Assembly (NCBI RefSeq): GCF_000612505.1
Contig: NZ_CP004078.1
Coordinates: forward strand, 2,891,252 to 2,955,251
Length of the DNA stretch: 64,000 bases
Reading direction: 5' to 3'
From: Paenibacillus sabinae T27
GTDB taxonomy: Bacteria > Bacillota > Bacilli > Paenibacillales > Paenibacillaceae
Positions 58,152 to 64,000 of this stretch are shown one piece after another. The translations under genes and the position numbers were made by a program. A model generated the notes under the pieces. It did no database searches and was not told where the DNA came from. It saw nothing but the letters and a program-made list of their open reading frames with translations. Numbering within the stretch: the stretch's first letter is position 1; each line of letters opens with the position of its first letter.

Positions 58152-58619
58152 TTATACTTGGTTTCCGTCCTCCGCCTCTTCCGTTTCCGCCTCCTCCTCA
58201 CGTTCTCTGGCGTTCCACAGCAGCAGGACAATAAGAATAAAAGCCGTCAGCGCAAGCAGCGGAATTGTCACAAATCCGAAAAAATTCAGGTAATCTTTCG
58301 TGCATGGAACACCGACTGTACAAGGAAGAACTTTGCCTAGCGCCGGAATTTTCTGCTCCGCGTAATGATACAGCGATATGCTGCCACCAATGGCACACAG
58401 CGGAAGGATATAAGAAATAATCTTCTTATCATTCCGGTAAGTCGCGATGCCGAGAAGAATCACCTGAGGGTACATGAAAATCCGCTGGAACCAGCAGAGC
58501 TTGCATGGCTCATATTTCAACACCTCGCTTAAATAGAGGCTGCCGGCTGTGGCAACCAGGGATACAAACCAGGCCAGGTAGAGACCATGCCGACTCAAGA
58601 AGCCGGAGAATGCTTTCAT
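58152..58619 (-). CDS. bdbC: Disulfide bond formation protein BdbC (DsbB family)
   Basis: 155 residues, four helices. Cys39 and Cys42 (EPCKLCW) form the quinone-linked pair and Cys100 and Cys106 (PCTVGVPC) the loop pair. It re-oxidises BdbD by passing electrons to menaquinone. The ATG overlaps the bdbD stop (ATGA). C-terminal tail Glu-rich. Confidence 0.94.
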   Translation of the reverse strand: MKAFSGFLSRHGLYLAWFVSLVATAGSLYLSEVLKYEPCKLCWFQRIFMYPQVILLGIATYRNDKKIISYILPLCAIGGSISLYHYAEQKIPALGKVLPCTVGVPCTKDYLNFFGFVTIPLLALTAFILIVLLLWNAREREEEAETEEAEDGNQV

Positions 58620-59368
58620 TCTGTCTCAACCGCCTTGGACGCCGTTTCAATCGCTTTGACGATCGCTTCAAGATTGAAAGGCTCATTGGTCTTTATACCA
58701 TTAATAAACAGCGAGGGTGTGCTTGTAACATGGTTGTTCTCCGCAATCGCGTTATCGTCCGCCAGCTCATCGGCATAGGTCCGTTCCTTAATATCCTTGC
58801 GCAGCAGATTGTAATCGATGTCAATCTTCTCTTTTTGCGCAAGCTCTACCAAGAAATCCTCCGTCGCCCACTCGGTATTCTCGTCCCCCTGATTAGCGTA
58901 CAGGGCATCGTAATATTTCCAGAACGCTTCGCTGTTCTGATGGTAAACTGACAGCGCCGCGAATGAAGCGGTCTTGGAATCAGGCCCGAGAAAGGACATA
59001 TTGACAAAATACAAGGCAGCTTTGCCTTTGTCGATGTAATCCTCTACAAGCTGCGGCTTGACTTCACCGGAGAACCGGGCGCAGGCCGGACATTTAAAAT
59101 CTCCAAATTCCACCAGTTTTACTGGCGCATCCGCCGCTCCAAGCCTTGGGAGCTTATCGTACGGAAAGGATACCGGACTCGCGGGACTCCCGGGGCTGCC
59201 CGTATTTTTGGAAGCTAGTACAAACATCGCGGCAAAAAGAACCACTACGAGCAGTATCCCAACCGTTAATAGGATGACCGTCTTCTTCTTTTGCCGTTGC
59301 AGCTGGGCCTTGCGTCTTTCCTGGATCGAGGCCGAGGAGGCCCGGGTGCTTTGTTTCGGTTTGCTCAA
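58616..59368 (-). CDS. bdbD: Thiol-disulfide oxidoreductase BdbD (DsbA-like)
   Basis: 250 residues. Basic N-terminus, one helix (VILLTVGILLVVVLFAAMFVLA at about 31-52), then a thioredoxin fold of DsbA type with CPAC at 93-96 and a cis-Pro loop TSTPSLFING near 225. It oxidises secreted proteins outside the membrane. TTG start with AAAGGA 8 nt upstream. Operon with bdbC; relevant to competence or secreted enzymes. Confidence 0.93.
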   Translation of the reverse strand: MSKPKQSTRASSASIQERRKAQLQRQKKKTVILLTVGILLVVVLFAAMFVLASKNTGSPGSPASPVSFPYDKLPRLGAADAPVKLVEFGDFKCPACARFSGEVKPQLVEDYIDKGKAALYFVNMSFLGPDSKTASFAALSVYHQNSEAFWKYYDALYANQGDENTEWATEDFLVELAQKEKIDIDYNLLRKDIKERTYADELADDNAIAENNHVTSTPSLFINGIKTNEPFNLEAIVKAIETASKAVETE

Positions 59369-59500
59369 GATTAAAGTTCCTTTCTGTCCTGCCGGACCGG
59401 AGTAAGGGAATGATGGTTATTAGCAGAAAAATTATATAATCTTTGAACCGGCTTTGGCAAACGGGGCGCCTTCCCTCTTAAACGCTTTCATTCAGCATGC

Positions 59501-59542
59501 AAAAAAAGAACGCCTCTAAAGCCGCTTGCTTTAGGGGCGCTC
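59501..59542 (-). terminator. Terminator after the CNNM/CorC gene
   Basis: GAGCGCCCCTAAAGC/GCTTTAGAGGCGTTC hairpin, then T7 on the minus strand. Confidence 0.9.
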
Positions 59543-59600
59543 TGGGACAACTATTAGTGCTGCCTTTCCATTTTGGAGCGAATAAAAGTCATTTTTCCTT

Positions 59601-60917
59601 TCAGGCTCCCGCTTCTTCGGCCAGTGGCTGAACCTTCAGGAGCTTAATGCGCGAGATTCGCTTGTTCTCGGTTTCCTCGATGATGAACAGATGATTCTCG
59701 AACTCCACAAATTGCCCTTTATGCGGAGGATTGACTTCAAGTCTGGAATACACCCAGCCGCCGATCGTGTCGTAATCCTCCGTCTCCAGATGCATATCAA
59801 ACCGATTGTTCACTTCTTCAATTAGCAGCAGGCCGTCGAGCGAGTACTCCTCCTCGCCCACTTTCTCGATGCCCGCGCGCTCCTGATCGAATTCGTCCTG
59901 GATTTCGCCGACGATCTCTTCCATGATGTCCTCAAGAGTGACCATACCCGACGTGCCTCCATACTCATCGATCAAAATGGCGATTTGCGTCTTCGCTTTT
60001 TGCATCGTTTTGAGCAGGGCGCTGATCTGAATCGATTCCGGTACCGTAAGTATCGGCCGAATCAACTCATGCAGGTTCACCGCGTTCTCCCGGATCAAGT
60101 CCTTCATATGAATGAAACCGATGATATGATCCTTATCGCTCTCGCATACCGGATACCGCGTCCGCATGCCTTCAAAAGCGATTTGCAAATTTTCCTGGAC
60201 TGGAGAATGTATGCTCAGGCATATCATTTCCGTCCGTGGAATCATGATTTCCCTGGCCGTAGTGTCCGCAAATTCGAAAATATTGTCCACCAGGGCCATT
60301 TCGGTATTATCGATCAGTCCGCTCTTGTTACTCTCCTGCATTATAATCCGGATCTCTTCTTCCGTATGCGCCGTTCCCATCTCGGAAACGGGCGCCAGCT
60401 TGAACATTCTCAAAAGTCCCTGCGCCAGTCCGTTCACCACCCAAATAAATGGGTACATCAGCTTGTAAAAAGCGCCTATCAGTCCAGCGGTCATCAGCAG
60501 CACCGTCTCGGCCTTGTTAACCGCAATCGACTTCGGAGCCAATTCACCAAGCACAATATGAAGAACAGTTATCAATAAAAAGGCAAGGATAACGGAACAT
60601 ACATGCACCGCCGCACGGCTCAGCCCGAATTCGGACATAACCGGCGACAACATCGCCGCGATGACAGGCTCTCCAAGCCAGCCCAGAGCCAGCGAAGCCA
60701 GTGTAATGCCAAGCTGGCAGGCCGAAAGGTACGCATCCATACTGCGGATGATTCCCTGAGCCGACAGCGCTCTCTTGCTGCCTTCCTCAGCCAGCGAATC
60801 AATCCGGCCTCCGCGCGCCTTGACCATCGCGTACTCTACAGAGACAAAAAATCCGTTTAACAGTACCAAAAGAATAATCAGACCAACTCTCAATAAACCG
60901 GGTAAAGGGTCGCTCAA
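59601..60917 (-). CDS. CNNM/CorC-family (hemolysin C-like) membrane protein
   Basis: 438 residues. DUF21/CNNM domain at 1-190 (GFFVSVEYAMVKARGGRIDSLAEEG, QLGITLASLALGWLGEP), tandem CBS domains at about 210-335 (MIPRTEMICLS, IAILIDEYGGTSGMVTLEDIMEEIVG), and a C-terminal CorC/HlyC domain (350-430). Relatives export Mg2+ or Na+/Mg2+. TTG start with GTAGGAG 6 nt upstream; that site can be hidden by a leader hairpin. Confidence 0.92.
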   Translation of the reverse strand: MSDPLPGLLRVGLIILLVLLNGFFVSVEYAMVKARGGRIDSLAEEGSKRALSAQGIIRSMDAYLSACQLGITLASLALGWLGEPVIAAMLSPVMSEFGLSRAAVHVCSVILAFLLITVLHIVLGELAPKSIAVNKAETVLLMTAGLIGAFYKLMYPFIWVVNGLAQGLLRMFKLAPVSEMGTAHTEEEIRIIMQESNKSGLIDNTEMALVDNIFEFADTTAREIMIPRTEMICLSIHSPVQENLQIAFEGMRTRYPVCESDKDHIIGFIHMKDLIRENAVNLHELIRPILTVPESIQISALLKTMQKAKTQIAILIDEYGGTSGMVTLEDIMEEIVGEIQDEFDQERAGIEKVGEEEYSLDGLLLIEEVNNRFDMHLETEDYDTIGGWVYSRLEVNPPHKGQFVEFENHLFIIEETENKRISRIKLLKVQPLAEEAGA

Positions 60918-60925
60918 ATTATACT

Positions 60926-60958
60926 CCTACCCGTCGTCAGGTTAGGCCGGCGGGTAGG
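60926..60958 (-). promoter_or_regulatory. Hairpin covering the CNNM gene ribosome binding site
   Basis: On the minus strand CCTACCCG (60958-60951) can pair perfectly with CGGGTAGG (60933-60926), and GTAGGAG is the Shine-Dalgarno. Upstream lies a leader of about 150 nt after a possible TTGCGG-18-TATAAT promoter near 61075-61105. I recognise no M-box or yybP-ykoY riboswitch in it. Confidence 0.5.
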
Positions 60959-61135
60959 CCCACCTCCTTCGTTTTATGCAAATATGAACGTCCGACTTGG
61001 CAGCCATACCTTTCGCTAGATATTTCCCAATAGACTCAGCTCCTTGTTTATTCCGGGTATAAAGATATTCATTATTATATAAATATATCCGCCATTCCCG
61101 CAAGCATTCGCATTTGTTTCAGAAAAAGGAACATA

Positions 61136-61165
61136 AAAAGGTTCCGGGCTTGCCCGGAACCTTTT
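61136..61165. terminator. Terminator after gerQ
   Basis: AAAAGGTTCCGGG-CTTG-CCCGGAACCTTTT, perfect 13-bp stem. Confidence 0.92.
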
Positions 61166-61176
61166 GGGGTTTAACG

Positions 61177-61596
61177 TTAATTCCGGGAAACCGGCGGATT
61201 GCCGATGACACCCGGGTATTGGTAGACAAGGGGCTGGTCAAAGGTCGCATAGTCCAGATTGACCATCAGCAGGATCGTGCGCTGGCCGGTCGTCGGATCG
61301 CTGATGATGATATGATCCCGGCCCGCGGCTTCCAGGACGCCCTTGAACACTTTGGCGTTCCATTCGCTGTTGTTTTCGTACGTCATGTAGAACGTACCGA
61401 CCTTGCCCAGGTTAAGCCGCAAAATATTTTCAATATAGGACTGCTCAAAAGCAGGCTGCGGAGCGGAAACGACAGTTCCGCCCGGAGTCATCGGGCTTCC
61501 GCTTGTCACCTGTGGGGGGACGCTTGTTCCGGCAGGCATTTGTGCAGACATGCTTCCGTACGAATAAGTAACGGGACGATAAGATGGCATAATCAT
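61177..61596 (-). CDS. gerQ: Spore coat protein GerQ
   Basis: 139 residues. A Pro/Ser/Gly-rich N-terminal half is followed by the conserved GerQ core (SYIENILRLNLGKVGTFYMTYENN, KVFKGVLEAAGRDHIIISDPTTGQRTILLMVNLDYATFD). In Bacillus GerQ is needed for CwlJ localisation and is crosslinked in the coat by transglutaminase. It lies 30 bp downstream of cwlJ. GGAGGTC precedes the ATG. Confidence 0.95.
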   Translation of the reverse strand: MIMPSYRPVTYSYGSMSAQMPAGTSVPPQVTSGSPMTPGGTVVSAPQPAFEQSYIENILRLNLGKVGTFYMTYENNSEWNAKVFKGVLEAAGRDHIIISDPTTGQRTILLMVNLDYATFDQPLVYQYPGVIGNPPVSRN

Positions 61597-61626
61597 GAAT
61601 CATGACCTCCTAAAAATGAATTTCGC

Positions 61627-62049
61627 TTAGTAAACGGCGGGACAATTTTGCGCAGTAGGTCTAAAAAAGCAGTGCGCTTTGAAGCGTCCGGTGTTCGTCT
61701 GGTTAAACCAGGTACCCGGGCAATTGCCAACGGGACGGAAAAACCAGAGCGCATTTGAGGCGGGATGCGTTCTTTCGCCAGCGATGGCGCGTTTGGCAAG
61801 CCGAATGTCTCTCTCCCTCGCCCGCTGGTAGAAATACCCTTTGGTGGGTGCTTCAAATCCTCCAGGCCGCTGAAACACCATATCGTTGATGGAGCGGATA
61901 TTTTTAAAATCCAGACAATTGCCCAGTATCCGGTTCACTCCGACATTGCCCACCATAAGCATGCCTAGATCCCCGTCCTCCTCCGCTTCCGCCCGCATCA
62001 GCCGGGCCAGAACCTTCTCGTCTTCCGAATTCGCCTTGATGACGGCCAC
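61627..62049 (-). CDS. cwlJ: Spore cortex-lytic enzyme CwlJ
   Basis: 140 residues, single hydrolase_2 (SleB-like) domain without signal peptide or peptidoglycan-binding module, as in CwlJ. LARLMRAEAEEDGDLGMLMVGNVGVNRI holds the catalytic Glu region. It degrades cortex during germination, activated by Ca-DPA, with GerQ as partner. GTG start with AAGGAGG upstream. A mother-cell-type promoter precedes it. Confidence 0.95.
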   Translation of the reverse strand: MAVIKANSEDEKVLARLMRAEAEEDGDLGMLMVGNVGVNRILGNCLDFKNIRSINDMVFQRPGGFEAPTKGYFYQRARERDIRLAKRAIAGERTHPASNALWFFRPVGNCPGTWFNQTNTGRFKAHCFFRPTAQNCPAVY

Positions 62050-62103
62050 GCGCTTTCCTCCTTCAATTTGCCAAGTGAGGCAGTCGTTCTGTATTGCACG
62101 TTG

Positions 62104-62131
62104 TATTGTATGTGCGAACGCCCAAGTGGTG
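62104..62131 (-). promoter_or_regulatory. Mother-cell sporulation promoter (sigma-K/E-like)
   Basis: The minus strand has CACC (62131-62128), 15 bp, CATACAATA (62112-62104). The -10 matches CATAnnnTA for sigma-K perfectly and CATACAAT for sigma-E. Spacing is one base short of typical sigma-K. It lies upstream of cwlJ-gerQ, which are expressed in the mother cell in Bacillus. Confidence 0.65.
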
Positions 62132-62167
62132 ACTTTACCTGCGATTTTTTATTGTTCGAAGTTGGAG

Positions 62168-62923
62168 TCAGGGCTCATAGATCATCTTGCGGGTCATGCC
62201 GCCATCAATGACGAGCTGGGCGCCGGTAACAAACCGGTTGTCCGGAGAGGTCAAATATAGACAGGCTTTGGCGATGTCGCCCGGGACACCGACTCTTCCC
62301 GCAGGATGCTGGGTATGGTCGATTTCATGCAGCGCGCCGTAATCCCCCGTTTCGATCCATCCCGGCAGGATGCAGTTCACCGTAATGCCGTCCGGGCCAA
62401 GTGTGATTGCCATCGCATGGGTCAGCGAAGAAATAGCTCCTTTGGAGGCGGCATACGCTTCGGTATCCGGCTCGGACATCAGGGCGCGGGTGGAGGAAAT
62501 ATTCACGATCGCTCCTCCATCTGGATTGTTCCGCATGACTTTCGCGGCCTCCCGCCCCATCAGAAAGCAGCCCCGGGCGTTCGTGTTCATCACCTTATCC
62601 CAATCCGCCGCCGACAGCTCGTAAAATGCCGAGGTATGCGGGCTCGCGATCCCTGCGTTATTAATCAGGATATCCACGGTGTCGAAAGCCTGTACCGTTT
62701 GCCGGACCGCGGCTGCAGTATCCGCCTCCTGGCTAACATCGCAGGAGATAAAGACCGCTTGTCCTCCCTCCCGCCGGATGTCCTCCGCGGTCTGTTCGCC
62801 CAGCTCCCGGTCCAGCTCCGCAACAACCACTTGTGCGCCCTCGCCCGCATACGCCTTTGCAACCGCCCGGCCGATTCCCCGGCCCGCTCCGGTTACGATG
62901 ACGGCTTTATTTTTATACATCAT
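62168..62923 (-). CDS. SDR-family oxidoreductase
   Basis: 251 residues, classical SDR: VTGAGRGIGRAVA, NNAGIAS, catalytic Ser (NISSTRAL), YAASKGA (Tyr/Lys), VNCILPGWIETGD, and a C-terminal GAQLVIDGGMT. FabG/3-oxoacyl reductase-like; VAELDRE after beta 2 favours NAD(H). GGAGG 8 nt before ATG 62923. Substrate unknown; no pathway neighbours. Confidence 0.92.
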   Translation of the reverse strand: MMYKNKAVIVTGAGRGIGRAVAKAYAGEGAQVVVAELDRELGEQTAEDIRREGGQAVFISCDVSQEADTAAAVRQTVQAFDTVDILINNAGIASPHTSAFYELSAADWDKVMNTNARGCFLMGREAAKVMRNNPDGGAIVNISSTRALMSEPDTEAYAASKGAISSLTHAMAITLGPDGITVNCILPGWIETGDYGALHEIDHTQHPAGRVGVPGDIAKACLYLTSPDNRFVTGAQLVIDGGMTRKMIYEP

Positions 62924-62963
62924 GCTCTATTCCTCCATTCTCAAATTAGGTCCGTAAACAAGA

Positions 62964-63006
62964 AGAAACGCCTGACGGCGACCTTTAAAGTCGCAAGTAC
63001 GTTTCT
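62964..63006 (-). terminator. Terminator upstream of the SDR
   Basis: AGAAACG/CGTTTCT outer and GCGAC/GTCGC inner pairings, then TTCTTCTTGTTT on the minus strand. It probably ends the DUF2500 transcript. Confidence 0.6.
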
Positions 63007-63137
63007 CGTAGAAATATAAGGCTATTTATAAACGTGAAACTAATAAATTCTTATATTTAGTAATATATCCCCTGAGTCCGCATAACGGAAACAGAGGATA
63101 TCCATAAATTATTACAATTTGAACAAAAACGCCTGAA

Positions 63138-63539
63138 CTAGCGCTGCCCTGCCACGGAAAAATGGGGCTCCCGCTTGAACCCCCGGTACCTGGTGCCCTG
63201 GTAGGTCAGCCATCCTTGATCACGCTCGGCGCTGATCCCGTATTCGCTCCCGCTCACTTTGAATTCCGCCCGTTCTCCATTCTCGAATTCAAAGGTCAAA
63301 TAATAGATCATCGTCGTACGGGCGGCGCTTCCTTCTTCCGTAGAGTTCTGTTTAATCTCGCTGCGCCTCGATACAATGCGGGCAGGAACGGTCAGAACGG
63401 GCATCCGGTTGTTCCTGCTCCACGCAAGCAGACCCCTGCCGGCCGAAAGGGCGACAATGCCTATCATCAAGGCAAAAAAGATCGGCAATACCGTTCCGGC
63501 AAAATCAAACATCCATGATAGGTCCGGCCCCAAACTCAT
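63138..63539 (-). CDS. DUF2500 family protein
   Basis: 133 residues from ATG 63539 (GAGGGGGA 7 nt upstream). One N-terminal helix (GTVLPIFFALMIGIVALSAGRGLLAW) and a beta-rich domain: VPARIVSRRSEIKQ, then TMIYYLTFEFENGERAEFKVSGSEYG and DQGWLTYQGTRYRGFKRE. This is the DUF2500 pattern, with an outside-facing OB-like domain. Function unknown. Confidence 0.88.
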   Translation of the reverse strand: MSLGPDLSWMFDFAGTVLPIFFALMIGIVALSAGRGLLAWSRNNRMPVLTVPARIVSRRSEIKQNSTEEGSAARTTMIYYLTFEFENGERAEFKVSGSEYGISAERDQGWLTYQGTRYRGFKREPHFSVAGQR

Positions 63540-63694
63540 AACTGATTCCCCCTCGCCTCCCGTATTGCGCCCGCTTAGACACCCGGCCAACTCGGGCTTC
63601 CTTACAGTATATGCCCGTACTTTTAGAGCATACTTGCCGCTTGAAGCTAAAGACCCCTCGAAAGCGCGATTCGCTTAAGATGAACGAAACAAAA

Positions 63695-63735
63695 AGACCG
63701 CTGTTCCCCCGTTAAACCGGAAAAACCAGCGGCCT
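63695..63735 (-). terminator. Terminator after the 58-codon gene
   Basis: AGGCCGCTG-type stem (AGACCGCTG/CAGCGGCCT with one G-T pair) followed by TTTTTG on the minus strand. Confidence 0.8.
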
Positions 63736-63758
63736 AAAGCCTTGTAGAAATCTGTATC

Positions 63759-63935
63759 TTACGCATGCACCAGGTCCAAAAAGCGTTTTGTTTCATCTTC
63801 CTGCTCCGGGATCATTCCGTTCTGGGCCCAACAAGCTTTGCATTGCTCTTCCGTCTCGCACAGGTAAGCATCCTCGCAGTTATAGCACATTTGCAGAAGG
63901 TTTCTCGTTACAAAATCCGTTTCAAATGTTTTCAT
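63759..63935 (-). CDS. Small cysteine-rich protein, 58 residues
   Basis: ATG 63935 with AGGAGA 7-8 nt upstream, terminator downstream. Five cysteines lie in MCYNCEDAYLCETEEQCKAC (Cys17, 20, 26, 32, 35), giving two CxxC pairs suited to zinc or redox chemistry. The remainder is acidic. I know no function for it. Confidence 0.75.
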   Translation of the reverse strand: MKTFETDFVTRNLLQMCYNCEDAYLCETEEQCKACWAQNGMIPEQEDETKRFLDLVHA

Positions 63936-64000
63936 GGTAATCTCTCCTGTTCGCTGTTTGACTTTGTGAAATTTTTAACGTTCTTTCCATGTGTAAAATA

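Noticed and set aside
1..64000. Mobile elements, prophage, CRISPR arrays, rRNA or tRNA genes
   Set aside because: No transposase, integrase, terminal inverted repeats with target duplications, phage structural genes, spaced repeats, or cloverleaf/rRNA signatures were seen by reading both strands.

Overview
The window looks like a chromosomal segment of a Paenibacillus-type spore-forming Firmicute. The evidence is moderate GC content, strong AGGAGG-type ribosome binding sites, GTG/TTG starts, sporulation genes (gerQ, cwlJ, DUF1657/DUF421 proteins) and Bacillus-like regulation (preQ1 and c-di-AMP riboswitches, MntR and Fur boxes). I saw no rRNA, tRNA, insertion sequence, prophage or CRISPR array. 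Most genes lie on the minus strand in short operons closed by clear hairpin terminators.

Layout. 1-5.3 kb: end of a GT-C-like membrane protein, an OmpR-type two-component system, a small LSm-like protein, a MerR regulator, then a 1.3 kb gene-poor stretch holding a degenerate G/T-rich tract and a duplicated ~190 bp intergenic element. 5.3-13 kb: MntR-controlled mntH, an MFS pump beside an ABC ATPase remnant, an AraC regulator, pdxK, an IMP dehydrogenase of the Tritrichomonas foetus type, and lacD. 13-22 kb: a YtrA-like GntR/ABC operon, a frameshifted SDR, a RibD-C/DHFR-like reductase, a phosphoesterase, a bacteriohemerythrin, an MFS transporter and a TetR-SDR pair. 22-31 kb: azlCD, a DUF421-DUF1657 fusion divergent from a DUF1657 gene, a VanX-like dipeptidase, a DHA2 pump, and a PadR regulator next to an FtsW/RodA-like protein with an N-terminal HAAS domain.

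31-34.8 kb holds the most interesting operon: an ECF transporter S component, a TudS/DUF523-like putative desulfidase with three conserved cysteines, two ECF ATPases and EcfT, all overlapping or nearly so. It reads as an importer for a sulfur-containing small molecule coupled to its desulfuration. 34.8-39.4 kb: an ABC-2 exporter, a GTP cyclohydrolase II-like enzyme divergent from an HxlR regulator, and a 71-residue protein that is 44% methionine with seven cysteines. 39.4-48.2 kb: a Bce-like ABC/two-component module, and an SsuA/NrtA-like binding protein with two permeases but no ATPase, preceded by a leader with a possible three-way RNA fold.

48.2-51 kb: queFCDE, making preQ1 for queuosine, under a preQ1-I riboswitch with its own terminator. 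51-55.8 kb: a lipoprotein/PepSY-TM pair divergent from an ArsR-MFS operon with a repeated operator, then murB, and a Fur-boxed FecE-like ATPase frameshifted in Walker A. 55.8-64 kb: kimA under a c-di-AMP riboswitch, bdbCD, a CNNM/CorC protein, cwlJ-gerQ behind a mother-cell-type promoter, an SDR, a DUF2500 protein and a small cysteine-rich protein. Several genes of 54-71 codons, two frameshifted genes and one internally deleted gene are described below. Family names come from reading the sequences and from memory; nothing was searched.
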